DNA of 64,000 bases from RGIG3002 sp964449325 (lineage in GTDB: Bacteria; Bacillota; Clostridia; Lachnospirales; Lachnospiraceae), in contig CAYUYJ010000009.1 in NCBI GenBank assembly GCA_964449325.1, positions 1-64,000 of the forward strand, given 5' to 3'. Both the position numbers and the translations under genes were made by a program. Shown here piece after piece: positions 25,513 to 34,866 of this stretch (positions are counted from its first letter, which is position 1; the number at the start of each line of letters is the position of its first letter). The notes under the pieces are model-generated. The model was not told the origin of the DNA. It ran no database searches and worked only from the letters and a program-made list of their open reading frames with translations.

Positions 25513-27609
25513 ATGGCAGCAAAACGCGGCAGTTTATCTATCAACAGTGACAATATTTTCCCGATTATCAAAAAGTGGTTGTATTCCGACCATGATATTT
25601 TTTACAGGGAATTGATTTCCAACGGCTGTGATGCGATTACCAAATTAAAGAAGCTGGACATGATGGGAGAGTATACATTGCCTGAGGGCTGGAAAGCAAA
25701 AGTTCAGGTCATTGTAAACCCCGAAGAGAAGACCTTAAAATTCATTGATAACGGTCTTGGTATGACGGAGGATGAAGTAGAAGAATATATCAATCAGATT
25801 GCTTTCTCCGGTGCAACGGATTTCATTGAAAAGTACAAGGACAAGACAAATGAAGACCAGATAATCGGTCATTTCGGACTCGGTTTCTATTCCGCATTTA
25901 TGGTAGCGGATGAGGTGCATATTGATACCCTTTCCTATAAAGAAGGAGCAAAGCCGGTTCATTGGGAATGTGACGGCGGTACGGAATATGATATGGAAGA
26001 AGGCAGCAGAATAGAGGTGGGAACGGAAATTACGTTGTTCCTGAACGAAGACTGCCTGAAATTCTGTAACGAATATGAAGCAAGAAGCGTCATTAAAAAA
26101 TACTGCTCCTTTATGCCTACGGAAATTTATCTGTCCAAAGCAAATGATACTGCGACAGAGACAATTAAGCCGGAAGAAAAGCTGGATACCGATACGGTAA
26201 TCGAGACAATCAAGCCGGAAAAAGAGGATGAAGAAGAAAAATTTAAAATCAAAAAGCGTCCTGAACTTTTGAATGAGACAACACCGCTTTGGGTAAAACA
26301 TCCGAATGAATGTACCGAGGAGGAATATAAGGAGTTTTACCGCAAAGTATTTAACGATTACAAGGAGCCTTTATTCTGGATTCATCTGAATATGGATTAT
26401 CCGTTCAATTTAAAAGGTATTTTGTACTTCCCTAAAATCAATATGGAATATGAATCCATTGAAGGAACCATTAAGCTCTACAACAATCAGGTATTCATTG
26501 CGGACAATATCAAAGAGGTTATTCCTGAATATCTGCTTTTGTTAAAGGGTGTCATCGATTGCCCGGATTTGCCTCTTAATGTATCCAGAAGTGCATTGCA
26601 GAACGATGGTTTTGTAAAGAAAATTTCCGAATATATTTCCAAGAAGGTTGCAGATAAACTGTCGGGTATGTGCAAAACCGAAAAAGAGGAATATGAAAAA
26701 TATTGGGATGATATCAGTCCGTTTATCAAATTCGGATGTCTGAAGGATGATAAATTCTGTGAAAAGATGACGGATTATATCCTGTTCAAGAATCTGGAAG
26801 GACAGTATATGACCTTGCCGGAATGTCTGGAAGTGAATAAGATTGACCCGGATGATGCAGAGAATGGAGACAAGACAGAGGCTGTAGACGAAAACGGCAA
26901 TAAAGTCGAAGCCGAAGTGGTAGAGGAAAGCGGCAAGACGGAAGATGCATCAGACGAGAGCAGTGAAACAGATACTGAGGGCGAAGAAGAAAAGAAAGAA
27001 AAGGTTATTTATTATGTAACCGATGAAGTACAGCAGAGCCAGTACATTAATATGTTTAAAGCAGCTAAAATGGATGCTGTTGTTTTAACACACAACATCG
27101 ACCAGCCTTTCGTTTCCCAGCTTGAAGCCAAGAACGAGGGAATCAAATTCCAGCGTATTGATGCGGATCTGACGGATACGTTCAAGTCCAAAACCTCTAA
27201 GAAAGCGGAAAAGGAACTGGAAGAGCAGGCAGAGGAAATCGGCAAAATTATTAAGAAAGCACTGAAAAAAGAAAATCTTGCCGTAAAACTGGAGAAGCTG
27301 AAAAACAAGAAGATTTCGTCCATGATTACGCTTTCCGAAGAAAGCCGACGGATGCAGGATATGATGAAGATGTATTCCATGAACGGAATGGGGATGTTCG
27401 GACCGGAGGGAGAAGGAGAAACTCTTGTTTTGAATGCGAACCATCCGCTTGTACAGTATATTATGGAAAATAAAGACGGCGATAACAGCAAGTTGATTGC
27501 AGAGCAGCTTTATGACCTTGCAAAATTACAACATGCACCGTTAGAGCCGGAAGCTATGACAAAATTCGTGGCAAGAAGCAATGAAATTATGATGCTGCTT
27601 GCAAAATAA
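25513..27609 (+). CDS. htpG: Molecular chaperone HtpG (Hsp90)
   Basis: A 698-residue cytosolic Hsp90 chaperone with the GHKL ATPase domain at the N-terminus: RELISNGCDAITKL near 35, DNGLGMTEDEV near 78 and GHFGLGFYSAFMV near 117. Middle-domain hallmarks such as ESIEGTIKLYNNQVFI and DLPLNVSRS follow. Between about residues 440 and 500 there is a long Glu/Asp/Thr-rich acidic insert before the middle domain resumes at VIYYVTDEVQQSQY. The start is ATG 25513; GTG 25507 would be too close to the AAAAGGAAG site. A perfect CIRCE element upstream puts it under HrcA heat-shock control. Confidence 0.94.
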   Translation: MAAKRGSLSINSDNIFPIIKKWLYSDHDIFYRELISNGCDAITKLKKLDMMGEYTLPEGWKAKVQVIVNPEEKTLKFIDNGLGMTEDEVEEYINQIAFSGATDFIEKYKDKTNEDQIIGHFGLGFYSAFMVADEVHIDTLSYKEGAKPVHWECDGGTEYDMEEGSRIEVGTEITLFLNEDCLKFCNEYEARSVIKKYCSFMPTEIYLSKANDTATETIKPEEKLDTDTVIETIKPEKEDEEEKFKIKKRPELLNETTPLWVKHPNECTEEEYKEFYRKVFNDYKEPLFWIHLNMDYPFNLKGILYFPKINMEYESIEGTIKLYNNQVFIADNIKEVIPEYLLLLKGVIDCPDLPLNVSRSALQNDGFVKKISEYISKKVADKLSGMCKTEKEEYEKYWDDISPFIKFGCLKDDKFCEKMTDYILFKNLEGQYMTLPECLEVNKIDPDDAENGDKTEAVDENGNKVEAEVVEESGKTEDASDESSETDTEGEEEKKEKVIYYVTDEVQQSQYINMFKAAKMDAVVLTHNIDQPFVSQLEAKNEGIKFQRIDADLTDTFKSKTSKKAEKELEEQAEEIGKIIKKALKKENLAVKLEKLKNKKISSMITLSEESRRMQDMMKMYSMNGMGMFGPEGEGETLVLNANHPLVQYIMENKDGDNSKLIAEQLYDLAKLQHAPLEPEAMTKFVARSNEIMMLLAK

Positions 27610-27615
27610 ACAGGC

Positions 27616-27670
27616 AGAAGGGGTGTTGACCGCAGTTTAGTTTCCGCTAATCTGCAGCAGCACCCCTTCT
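27616..27670. terminator. Shared hairpin at the htpG/phosphoesterase convergence
   Basis: AGAAGGGGTG (27616-27625) pairs perfectly with CACCCCTTCT (27661-27670). It lies after the htpG stop and overlaps the last codons of the reverse-strand gene. Without a T-tract it is at best a weak bidirectional terminator or a block against convergent transcription. Confidence 0.5.
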
Positions 27671-28635
27671 CCTGTATATCCGGTTCCGTTTACAATCTGT
27701 ACCACCGAATCAGTCAGAGCAGATTCATCGGAAAAGTGCACATGACCGGAAAGTATACAGAAAACAGGAGAATTTGCAGCCAATATTTTTTCCTGAAAAG
27801 CAAGAGTATTGGCATCCGGGAAAATACCGCCCTTGTCAGCCATACCGATAGATACAGGGCTGTTCCAAATACCGTGTGCCTTTTTCAACAGAGATTCGGT
27901 TGAGAAAGGCACATGTGCGATGACAAGCACCGGTTTGTTAAGGGAAAGTGCTTCATCTGTGACAGCAAGTGCCGCCGCATCCAACTGGTTGGAGCTGTTA
28001 TCCACAGAGAGAATAACCAGCTCTTCGTATTCTGTAACGGAGGCAGCCGGATTGCCGTCTGTCAAGTCGTGAAACAGCGGCCGATAGGTATTTCTTCCTT
28101 CAACGGTCATATAGTCCCAGGGATAGGTCCAGTCATGATTGCCCAAAGTAAAGACAAAAGGCATGCTCAGTTTATCCGTATTTTCTTTTAACAGTTTCAA
28201 ATTTCCCTCCGAAGGAAAATCAATAATATCACCGCCGAAAAGCACCATGTCTACTTCCTTTTCATTGGCATAATCTATCCATTCAGGGAAGCGCTCCGCA
28301 GATGAAATCCCGGCAATATCCTTGAAAAGCTCTATACGAGGCAGAGCGTTTTCCATGACTTTGTCGGATTCGGTGCCATTCAGTTCAATCACATGTGTAT
28401 CGGATAGGAAAAGAAACGTATATTCCTTTTGTAGCCCCGGAACCGTCAGCTTCTTCGGGAGTATGTGAAAGGGAAGAGGTTCTTTTATTGCAGCTTCCTC
28501 AAGTGTGTCGGAAGAGGAATCCGTTTCTTCCGTTTCTGAGATAATTTGTGGCAGTTTTGATTCGGCATCACAGCCTGTAAGAAAAAACAAGGAAAACAGG
28601 CAGCCGAGAAAAAGTTTCCAATTTCTATTCTTCAT
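27637..28635 (-). CDS. Calcineurin-like metallophosphoesterase lipoprotein
   Basis: A 332-residue secreted lipoprotein: signal peptide ending in FFLTGC (Cys about 22), an acidic Ser/Thr linker (25-50), then a metallophosphoesterase domain with FLSDTHV (about 76), FGGDIIDFP (about 134), TLGNHDW (about 163), VIAHVPF (about 240) and SGHVHFSD (about 296). These are the full metal-binding motifs of the calcineurin-like family. The target, perhaps a nucleotide or phosphoester outside the cell, is unknown. A site of the AAAGGGG type precedes the start. It is convergent with htpG and divergent from the maltodextrin operon; the 260 bases upstream contain no other gene. Confidence 0.85.
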   Translation of the reverse strand: MKNRNWKLFLGCLFSLFFLTGCDAESKLPQIISETEETDSSSDTLEEAAIKEPLPFHILPKKLTVPGLQKEYTFLFLSDTHVIELNGTESDKVMENALPRIELFKDIAGISSAERFPEWIDYANEKEVDMVLFGGDIIDFPSEGNLKLLKENTDKLSMPFVFTLGNHDWTYPWDYMTVEGRNTYRPLFHDLTDGNPAASVTEYEELVILSVDNSSNQLDAAALAVTDEALSLNKPVLVIAHVPFSTESLLKKAHGIWNSPVSIGMADKGGIFPDANTLAFQEKILAANSPVFCILSGHVHFSDESALTDSVVQIVNGTGYTGEGVLLQISGN

Positions 28636-28898
28636 AAAAATCCCCTTTTTGTATGAAAATAAATTCAGAATAAATACAAAGTAATATACGCAAATTTGTA
28701 TTTCCGTTTGTATGTAAAATAGAAAAACGGTAATACTAGCTTTAGTGTAAAATAGAAAAAATGTGTAGTCAAATTAAGAATTGTTTAAGACCTCTGTTTG
28801 GAAGAAAAAGGATAGTACAAAACGTAAAAATATTGTTTAAAATGCACAAATTTTTAAAATGATATTTTCGTATATGTCACAAAGTTACAAAAAGGATA

Positions 28899-28927
28899 TT
28901 GTCAAAACAGATAATTGGTGTTAGTAT
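28899..28927 (+). promoter_or_regulatory. Promoter of the maltodextrin operon
   Basis: TTGTCA (28899-28904) and TAGTAT (28922-28927) with a 17-base spacer; the operator array begins at the -10 box. Confidence 0.6.
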
Positions 28928-28975
28928 GAAACCGTTCTCGGGAACGTTACCGAAAACGATTCCGAGAACGATTCC
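28926..28975. promoter_or_regulatory. Tandem LacI-type operator array, 12-bp period
   Basis: Four copies of an AACG-centred motif follow each other with CG dinucleotides at 28933, 28945, 28957 and 28969, exactly 12 bases apart. The last two copies, CCGAAAACGATT and CCGAGAACGATT, are direct repeats with one mismatch. The stretch covers the transcription start and resembles the operator GAAAACGTTTTC at 14990-15001. Repression by one of the two LacI-family proteins in this window, or by CcpA, is likely. Confidence 0.7.
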
Positions 28976-29015
28976 AATAAACAGGAAAGCAAAAAGAAAG
29001 GCGAGGTATTTTATT

Positions 29016-30437
29016 ATGAAAAAGAAACTTTTAAGTACACTTCTTTGCGTATCTATGGTTTCTGCAATGCTTATGGGTTGTGGGAAGGATGCCGGTAACG
29101 CTGACAGCGGAAGTGACAACAAGGGAACAACTGCTGAAACTTCTGCATCAGAAGCAGGAACAAGTGAAGGTACGGCAACAGACACACAGGCAAATGCTGA
29201 CGGTGGTAAAGTGTACTACTTAAACTTCAAACCGGAAGTAGATGAAGCATGGCAGGAAATTGCTGCAGCTTATACCGCAGAAACAGGGGTTGAAGTTAAG
29301 GTTGTAACAGCAGCAAGCGGTACTTATGAAGAAGTTTTAAAATCTGAAATCGCAGGCAGCGATGCTCCTACTTTATTCCAGATTAACGGTCCTGTCGGTT
29401 ATGCAAGCTGGAAAGATTACTGCTTGGATTTAACAGATACAGATTTGTATGCAAACCTTTCCGATAAGAGTCTTGCAGTAACAGGCGAAGACGGAAAAGC
29501 ATATGGTATTCCTTATACCGTAGAGGCATATGGTATCATTTATAACGATGCAATTATGCAGAAATATTTTGCAATGGATGGTGCAGTTGCAAAAAGCGTT
29601 GATGAAATCAAAAACTTTGATACATTAAAAGCAGTTGTGGAAGATATGCAGTCTAAAGCAGCAGATTTAGGAATTGACGGTGTATTCGCTTCAACATCCT
29701 TAATGCCGGGTGAAGACTGGAGATGGCAGACACACCTTGCAAACCTGCCGATTTATTATGAATTCAAAGATAAAGGCATTGGCGATGCAGATGAAATTGA
29801 ATTCTCTTATTCAGAAAACATGAAAAACATTTTTGACCTGTACATCAATAATTCTACCGTAGCACCTGGATTACTGGGAAGCAAGGACGTAACTTCTTCC
29901 ATGGCTGAATTTGCACTCGGACAGTGTGCAATGGTTCAGAACGGTAACTGGGCTTGGGGTCAGATTGCAGATGTAGACGGAAACGTTGTTACAGAAGCAG
30001 ACGTAAAATTCATGCCGATTTATACAGGCGTTGCAGGTGAAGAAAATCAGGGTCTTTGCATCGGTACAGAAAACTACTGGTGTGTAAACTCTCAGGTTTC
30101 CGAAGCAGATCAGAAAGCTACCATTGATTTTGTAAACTGGATGATTTCCTCTGACGCAGGAAAAGATTATATGGTAAATAAATTAGGAAACTCTGCACCG
30201 TTCTCCACCTTCGGTGATGATGAGAAACCTAGCGATCCTTTGGCAAAATCCATGCTGGAATCTATGGAAAGCGGAAAGACAGCAGTTTCATGGGCATTTA
30301 CAGTATTCCCAAGTCAGGATTTCAAAGATGATTTCGGTGCTGCTTTATTAGAGTATGCAAACGGAAACATGACATGGGATGACGTAGTTGCAAAAGTAAT
30401 TACAAGATGGACAGAAGAGAAAGCTGCTGCAAAATAA
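29016..30437 (+). CDS. Maltodextrin-type sugar-binding lipoprotein (MalE-like)
   Basis: A 473-residue family-1 solute-binding lipoprotein. The signal peptide ends in the lipobox MLMGC (Cys about 25), followed by a Ser/Thr/Ala-rich linker to residue 60 and the two-lobed binding domain with YGIPYTVEAYGIIYN near 165 and QNGNWAWGQIA near 308. It binds oligosaccharide outside the membrane and feeds MalF/MalG. I chose ATG 29016, with GCGAGG nine bases upstream; the longer frame from 28899 runs through promoter and operators. Identity of the sugar as maltodextrin rests on the downstream 4-alpha-glucanotransferase. Confidence 0.9.
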   Translation: MKKKLLSTLLCVSMVSAMLMGCGKDAGNADSGSDNKGTTAETSASEAGTSEGTATDTQANADGGKVYYLNFKPEVDEAWQEIAAAYTAETGVEVKVVTAASGTYEEVLKSEIAGSDAPTLFQINGPVGYASWKDYCLDLTDTDLYANLSDKSLAVTGEDGKAYGIPYTVEAYGIIYNDAIMQKYFAMDGAVAKSVDEIKNFDTLKAVVEDMQSKAADLGIDGVFASTSLMPGEDWRWQTHLANLPIYYEFKDKGIGDADEIEFSYSENMKNIFDLYINNSTVAPGLLGSKDVTSSMAEFALGQCAMVQNGNWAWGQIADVDGNVVTEADVKFMPIYTGVAGEENQGLCIGTENYWCVNSQVSEADQKATIDFVNWMISSDAGKDYMVNKLGNSAPFSTFGDDEKPSDPLAKSMLESMESGKTAVSWAFTVFPSQDFKDDFGAALLEYANGNMTWDDVVAKVITRWTEEKAAAK

Positions 30438-30476
30438 TAGCATGCAAATAAATAGAGAAGGTAATTTTTGAAACAG

Positions 30477-30508
30477 GCACTTCGCAGCCCGGTCTGCGAA
30501 GTGCTTTT
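30477..30508 (+). terminator. Intra-operon attenuating hairpin between binding protein and permeases
   Basis: GCACTTCGCAG (30477-30487) pairs perfectly with CTGCGAAGTGC (30494-30504), followed by only four T. A partial terminator or 3'-end protector like this would make much more binding protein than permease, as in other sugar ABC operons. Confidence 0.8.
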
Positions 30509-30561
30509 AAATAAAAGAGGTCGCTTTCTTGGAAATGGCGGCACTTTGGAGGAGCAGGCGT

Positions 30562-31407
30562 ATGCAAAAAACATTGAAGAAATATTTTCCGGTATTTACA
30601 GTACCAACTTTGGCAGCCTTTGCGTTTGCCTTTATCATTCCGTTTGTGCAGGGTATTTATTTATCCTTTTGTAAGTTTACAACAGTAGATAATGCAACGT
30701 TTGTTGGATTTGATAACTATATAAAAGCATTTGGAAGCAGTCAGGGATTCCTGCGTGCATTCGGTTTTACGGCAGGATTTACGGTAGTCAGTGTAATAAC
30801 CGTTAATTTAATTGCATTTACCATTGCCCTTCTGCTGACCAGAAAAATCAAAGGAACGAATCTTTTCAGAACCGTATTTTTTATGCCGAACTTAATCGGT
30901 GGTATCGTACTCGGTTATACATGGCAGCAGATGATTAATGCAGTGCTTTACCGGTATGGTACAACGATTGTGTCCCATCCGAAATACGGATTTATCGGTC
31001 TTGTTCTTCTGATGAACTGGCAGATGGTTGGTTACATGATGATTATTTATATTGCAGGACTTCAGAATGTTCCTACGGATTTGATTGAGGCGGCACGTAT
31101 TGACGGTGCTACCGGATGGCAGACATTAATAAAAGTAAAATTACCGATGGTTATGTCTTCGGTTACAATTTGTGTATTTTTAACATTGTCAAACAGCTTT
31201 AAATTGTTTGACCAGAACCTTTCTTTGACAAAAGGTGCACCGATGAGTAAGACACAGATGCTTGCCTTAAACATCTATGAAACCTTTTACGGAAAAACAG
31301 GCTTCGAAGGCGTAGGTCAGGCAAAAGCCGTTATGTTCTTCATTATCGTAGCACTTATTGCACTGGTACAGTTATCCTTTACAAGAAGTAAGGAGGTAGA
31401 ACAATAA
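30562..31407 (+). CDS. Sugar ABC transporter permease (MalF-like)
   Basis: A 281-residue membrane protein of the CUT1 MalF group with six hydrophobic segments. The EAA loop that contacts the ATPase is EAARIDGATGWQTLIKVKLP near residues 178-196. ATG 30562 with GGAGGAG seven bases before it is the start rather than the TTG at 30529. It overlaps the next permease gene by one base. No ATPase gene is in the operon; a shared MsmK/UgpC-type ATPase encoded elsewhere is the usual solution in Firmicutes. Confidence 0.92.
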   Translation: MQKTLKKYFPVFTVPTLAAFAFAFIIPFVQGIYLSFCKFTTVDNATFVGFDNYIKAFGSSQGFLRAFGFTAGFTVVSVITVNLIAFTIALLLTRKIKGTNLFRTVFFMPNLIGGIVLGYTWQQMINAVLYRYGTTIVSHPKYGFIGLVLLMNWQMVGYMMIIYIAGLQNVPTDLIEAARIDGATGWQTLIKVKLPMVMSSVTICVFLTLSNSFKLFDQNLSLTKGAPMSKTQMLALNIYETFYGKTGFEGVGQAKAVMFFIIVALIALVQLSFTRSKEVEQ

Positions 31408-32249
31408 TGACAAGTTCAAAGAAAACAGCAGACCGTATTATTTTTGTTTTGTTATTGATTTTTACGGCAATTGTGCTTTACCCGCTTTTCTTTATATTGA
31501 ATAACTCTTTTAAAGGAAAGTTTTTCATCAGCTCCGATCCGTTTTCTTTCCCCAATGCGGAAACCTTTGTGGGAATAAAAAACTACGTTACAGGAATTGG
31601 AAAAACGGGTATTTTGGCAGCAGCAGGCTGGTCCTTCTTTATCACGATTTTTTCCGTGGCATTGATTATTCTCTTTACTTCGATGACTGCTTACTATATT
31701 ACAAGAGTAAAATCCGGACTGACTTCGATATTGTATTACATGTTTGTTTTCTCTATGATTGTACCGTTTCAGATGGTAATGTTTACAATGTCTTCACTTG
31801 CAGATAAATTTGGATTGAAAAATCCTGTCGGAATGTGTATTCTATATTTAGGGTTTGGTGCGGGGTTATCCGTATTTATGTTTTCGGGATTTATCAAATC
31901 CATTCCGCTTGAAATCGAGGAAGCGGCAATGATAGACGGATGTAATCCGTTACAGACATTTTTCGGTGTTATTTTCCCGATTTTGAAACCCACGGCAATT
32001 ACCGTTGCTATTTTAAATGCAATGTGGATTTGGAATGACTTTTTGCTTCCGTATCTGGTTATCGGTATCAGCACAAAGTATAAAACGATTCCGGTTGTTA
32101 TTCAAATGCTGGTGGGCTCTAACGGTAATAAAGATATGGGTGCATTAATGGCAATGCTTGTATTATCTATTGTACCGATTATTATTTTCTATCTGGCTTG
32201 CCAGAAATATATTATTGAAGGTGTTGTTGCCGGTGCGGTAAAAGGATAA
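31407..32249 (+). CDS. Sugar ABC transporter permease (MalG-like)
   Basis: A 280-residue CUT1 MalG-type permease with six membrane segments and the EAA loop EEAAMIDGCNPLQTFFGVIFP near residues 171-191. It pairs with the MalF-like protein to form the channel. Start and previous stop overlap (TAATG), so translation is coupled. The glucanotransferase gene begins 26 bases after it. Confidence 0.92.
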   Translation: MTSSKKTADRIIFVLLLIFTAIVLYPLFFILNNSFKGKFFISSDPFSFPNAETFVGIKNYVTGIGKTGILAAAGWSFFITIFSVALIILFTSMTAYYITRVKSGLTSILYYMFVFSMIVPFQMVMFTMSSLADKFGLKNPVGMCILYLGFGAGLSVFMFSGFIKSIPLEIEEAAMIDGCNPLQTFFGVIFPILKPTAITVAILNAMWIWNDFLLPYLVIGISTKYKTIPVVIQMLVGSNGNKDMGALMAMLVLSIVPIIIFYLACQKYIIEGVVAGAVKG

Positions 32250-32275
32250 CGGCAACAGGAACGGAGGAAACAACG

Positions 32276-33772
32276 ATGAGAAAAAGCGGTATTCTTTTAC
32301 CAATTTCCAGTATTCCGTCCAAATACGGAATCGGAACTTTTTCAAAGCAGGCATATGACTTTGTAGATTTCTTGGAAAGGGCAGGACAGACACTGTGGCA
32401 GATACTTCCCCTTGGACCGACGGGCTACGGGGATTCCCCATATCAGTCTTTTTCCACCTTTGCGGGTAATCCTTATTATATTGACTTGGAAACCTTAATC
32501 GAAGAAGGATTATTGACAAGAAAAGACTGTAATCAATACGATTTCGGTGACAACAGCAGCTATGTGGATTATGAAAAAATCTATAATTCCCGGTTTAAGG
32601 TGTTAAGAAAAGCATATGAGAACAGTAACATTAAAGAGAATAAGGATTTTCAGAAATTCACAAAGGAAAATGGATACTGGCTGGAGGATTATGCACTCTT
32701 TATGGCATTGAAAAATGCGCATGGCGGCAAAAGCTTTATGGAGTGGGAAGATGATTTAAAGAAGAGAAAGCCGGAAGCTTTGGAAAAGGAAAGAGAAAAG
32801 AATGCCGATGAAATTCTCTTTTACAAATTCCAACAGTATGAATTTGTAAAGCAGTGGAAGAACCTGAAAAAATATGCCAATGATAAAGGGATTGAAATCG
32901 TAGGTGATATTCCTATTTATGTGGCACTGGACAGTGCAGACACATGGGCAAATCCGGAATTGTTCCAGCTTGACAAAGACGGAACGCCGATTGGTGTTGC
33001 AGGATGTCCTCCTGATTCTTTTTCCGCTACCGGACAGCTTTGGGGAAATCCGCTGTATGATTGGGAGTATCACAAAAAAACCGGTTACGAATGGTGGATG
33101 AAGCGGATTGCCTATTGCTATGAATTGTATGATGTTGTCCGTATTGACCATTTCCGTGGCTTTGATGAATATTATTTCATTCCATATGGTGATGAAACCG
33201 CAGAATTCGGACATTGGGAAAAAGGGCCGGGATATGATCTTTTTGAAACCATGAAGAAAAAACTGGGGGAAAAGAAGGTAATTGCCGAAGACTTAGGATT
33301 CCTTACCGATACCGTGATTGAACTGGTGCAAAAATGCGGTTATCCGGGTATGAAAATTTTACAGTTTGCCTTTGATTCCAGAGAAGAAAGTGATTATCTT
33401 CCACATAATTATGAGCGTAACTGTGTGGTATATACAGGAACTCATGATAATGATACCACACTTGGATGGTATAAATCCTTTGATAAAAAGGACAAAGCGT
33501 TTGCGAAAAAGTACTTAAATATTACGACGAATGAAGAGATAGAATGGGAGTTTATCCGCGCAGCACAGGCAAGTGTAGCGGATACGGCAATCATTCCGAT
33601 GCAGGATTATTTAGGACTCGGTGCGGAGGCTAGAATCAATGTTCCGTCTACATTGGGAACGAACTGGAAATGGCGTATGGACACAAAGGATTGTACGAAA
33701 AGGCTTGCCGATAGGATTTATAAGATGTGCAAGCTTTACGGAAGGGTAGCAGTGGAGACCGAAGAAGAGTAA
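32276..33772 (+). CDS. malQ: 4-alpha-glucanotransferase
   Basis: A 498-residue glycoside hydrolase family 77 enzyme that rearranges maltodextrins in the cytosol, yielding glucose and longer chains suitable for phosphorylase. It starts with RKSGILLPISSIPSKYGIGTF and shows DSPYQSFSTFAGNP near 53, the nucleophile region VVRIDHFRGFDEYY near 287, the acid/base region IAEDLGFLT near 335 and YTGTHDND near 385. A CGGAGGAAA site precedes the ATG. Together with the importer and the phosphorylase at 16102 it completes maltodextrin use. Confidence 0.96.
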   Translation: MRKSGILLPISSIPSKYGIGTFSKQAYDFVDFLERAGQTLWQILPLGPTGYGDSPYQSFSTFAGNPYYIDLETLIEEGLLTRKDCNQYDFGDNSSYVDYEKIYNSRFKVLRKAYENSNIKENKDFQKFTKENGYWLEDYALFMALKNAHGGKSFMEWEDDLKKRKPEALEKEREKNADEILFYKFQQYEFVKQWKNLKKYANDKGIEIVGDIPIYVALDSADTWANPELFQLDKDGTPIGVAGCPPDSFSATGQLWGNPLYDWEYHKKTGYEWWMKRIAYCYELYDVVRIDHFRGFDEYYFIPYGDETAEFGHWEKGPGYDLFETMKKKLGEKKVIAEDLGFLTDTVIELVQKCGYPGMKILQFAFDSREESDYLPHNYERNCVVYTGTHDNDTTLGWYKSFDKKDKAFAKKYLNITTNEEIEWEFIRAAQASVADTAIIPMQDYLGLGAEARINVPSTLGTNWKWRMDTKDCTKRLADRIYKMCKLYGRVAVETEEE

Positions 33773-33827
33773 TTTTTGCCGGGGAAACAGCTACAAATTC
33801 ACGTGCATAGAGAGGAGCAACTTGGTG

Positions 33828-34862
33828 ATGACGGAGATTACCATAAAGGATGTGGCAAAAAGGTGCGGAGTAGGTGTAAGTACGGTATCCAGAGCCATCA
33901 ATAACCATCCCGATATCAATCCTGCTACAAAGCAGATGATTATGGATGTGATACAGCAAAGCGGCTACATTCCGAATAACAGTGCCAGAAATCTGAAACG
34001 TGCGGATGCCAAAAGTATTGCGGTTCTGATTAAAGGTATTACGAATCCGTTCTTTAGTAAGATGATAAAGATTATTGAAGAAGAAACCCAGAAAAAGAAA
34101 TATTCCATGGAGCTTCGTCATGTAGAATCCTATGAGGATGAGGTAGATGTTGCATTAGAGCTTGTGAAAGAGAAAAGGCTGCGGGGGATTATTTTTCTTG
34201 GTGGCTATTTTTCCCATGCAGAGGAGAAATTGCAGAAGCTGGGTGTACCATTTGTATTCGGTACGGCAGGTTCTGCGCCGGAAAATATTAATAAGACCTT
34301 ATATTCCAATGTGGCTGTAGACGATTTAAAGGAAAGCCGGAAGGTTACCGAATATCTTTTAGAACTTGGACATAAAAATATTGCCATATTGACCATGGAT
34401 GAGGGAGATATCAGTATCGGTAAGCTTCGATTGGAAGGATATAAGGAAGCGCTAAAGGCGGCAGGAATACCGGTGAAGGACAGCTTAATCCGCAAAATCG
34501 AAGACAGTGCAGATCCGTATACGATGGAAAACGGCTACAAAACAACGAAAAAGCTTCTGGAGAGTAAAGAGCCTTTTACTGCGATTTATGCCACTGCAGA
34601 CAGTCTTGCAATCGGAGCCTTACGTGCTTTGATAGATGCCGGATTAAAAGTGCCCGAGGAGGTATCCGTGGTAGGATATGATGGAATCGAGTTAGGAGAC
34701 TATATTGCTCCCAGATTGACAACTCTTCGCCAGCCTGTTGAGGAAATGGCAAGAGAAACTATTAAGATTCTGTTCCATATTATATCCGGAAAGGAAGAGC
34801 ATCAACATGTTGTTTTTCCCGGGGAACTGTTAGTAAAGGAATCAACTGCAAAATTAAAGTAA
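33828..34862 (+). CDS. LacI-family transcriptional regulator (second)
   Basis: A 344-residue repressor: helix-turn-helix TIKDVAKRCGVGVSTVSRAI at residues 4-24, hinge SARNLKRADAKS, then the sugar-binding sensor domain ending at VVFPGELLVKEST. The start is ambiguous among TTG 33822, GTG 33825 and ATG 33828; ATG fits the AGAGGAGC site best. It follows malQ by 55 bases and ends the maltodextrin operon, so autoregulation through the operator array at 28926-28975 is plausible. It is a distinct paralogue of the protein at 15026. Confidence 0.88.
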   Translation: MTEITIKDVAKRCGVGVSTVSRAINNHPDINPATKQMIMDVIQQSGYIPNNSARNLKRADAKSIAVLIKGITNPFFSKMIKIIEEETQKKKYSMELRHVESYEDEVDVALELVKEKRLRGIIFLGGYFSHAEEKLQKLGVPFVFGTAGSAPENINKTLYSNVAVDDLKESRKVTEYLLELGHKNIAILTMDEGDISIGKLRLEGYKEALKAAGIPVKDSLIRKIEDSADPYTMENGYKTTKKLLESKEPFTAIYATADSLAIGALRALIDAGLKVPEEVSVVGYDGIELGDYIAPRLTTLRQPVEEMARETIKILFHIISGKEEHQHVVFPGELLVKESTAKLK

Positions 34863-34866
34863 ATGG

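Noticed and set aside
27913..28191. Forward open frames opposite the metallophosphoesterase gene
   Set aside because: Antisense shadows; the reverse-strand gene has all catalytic motifs and a lipobox.
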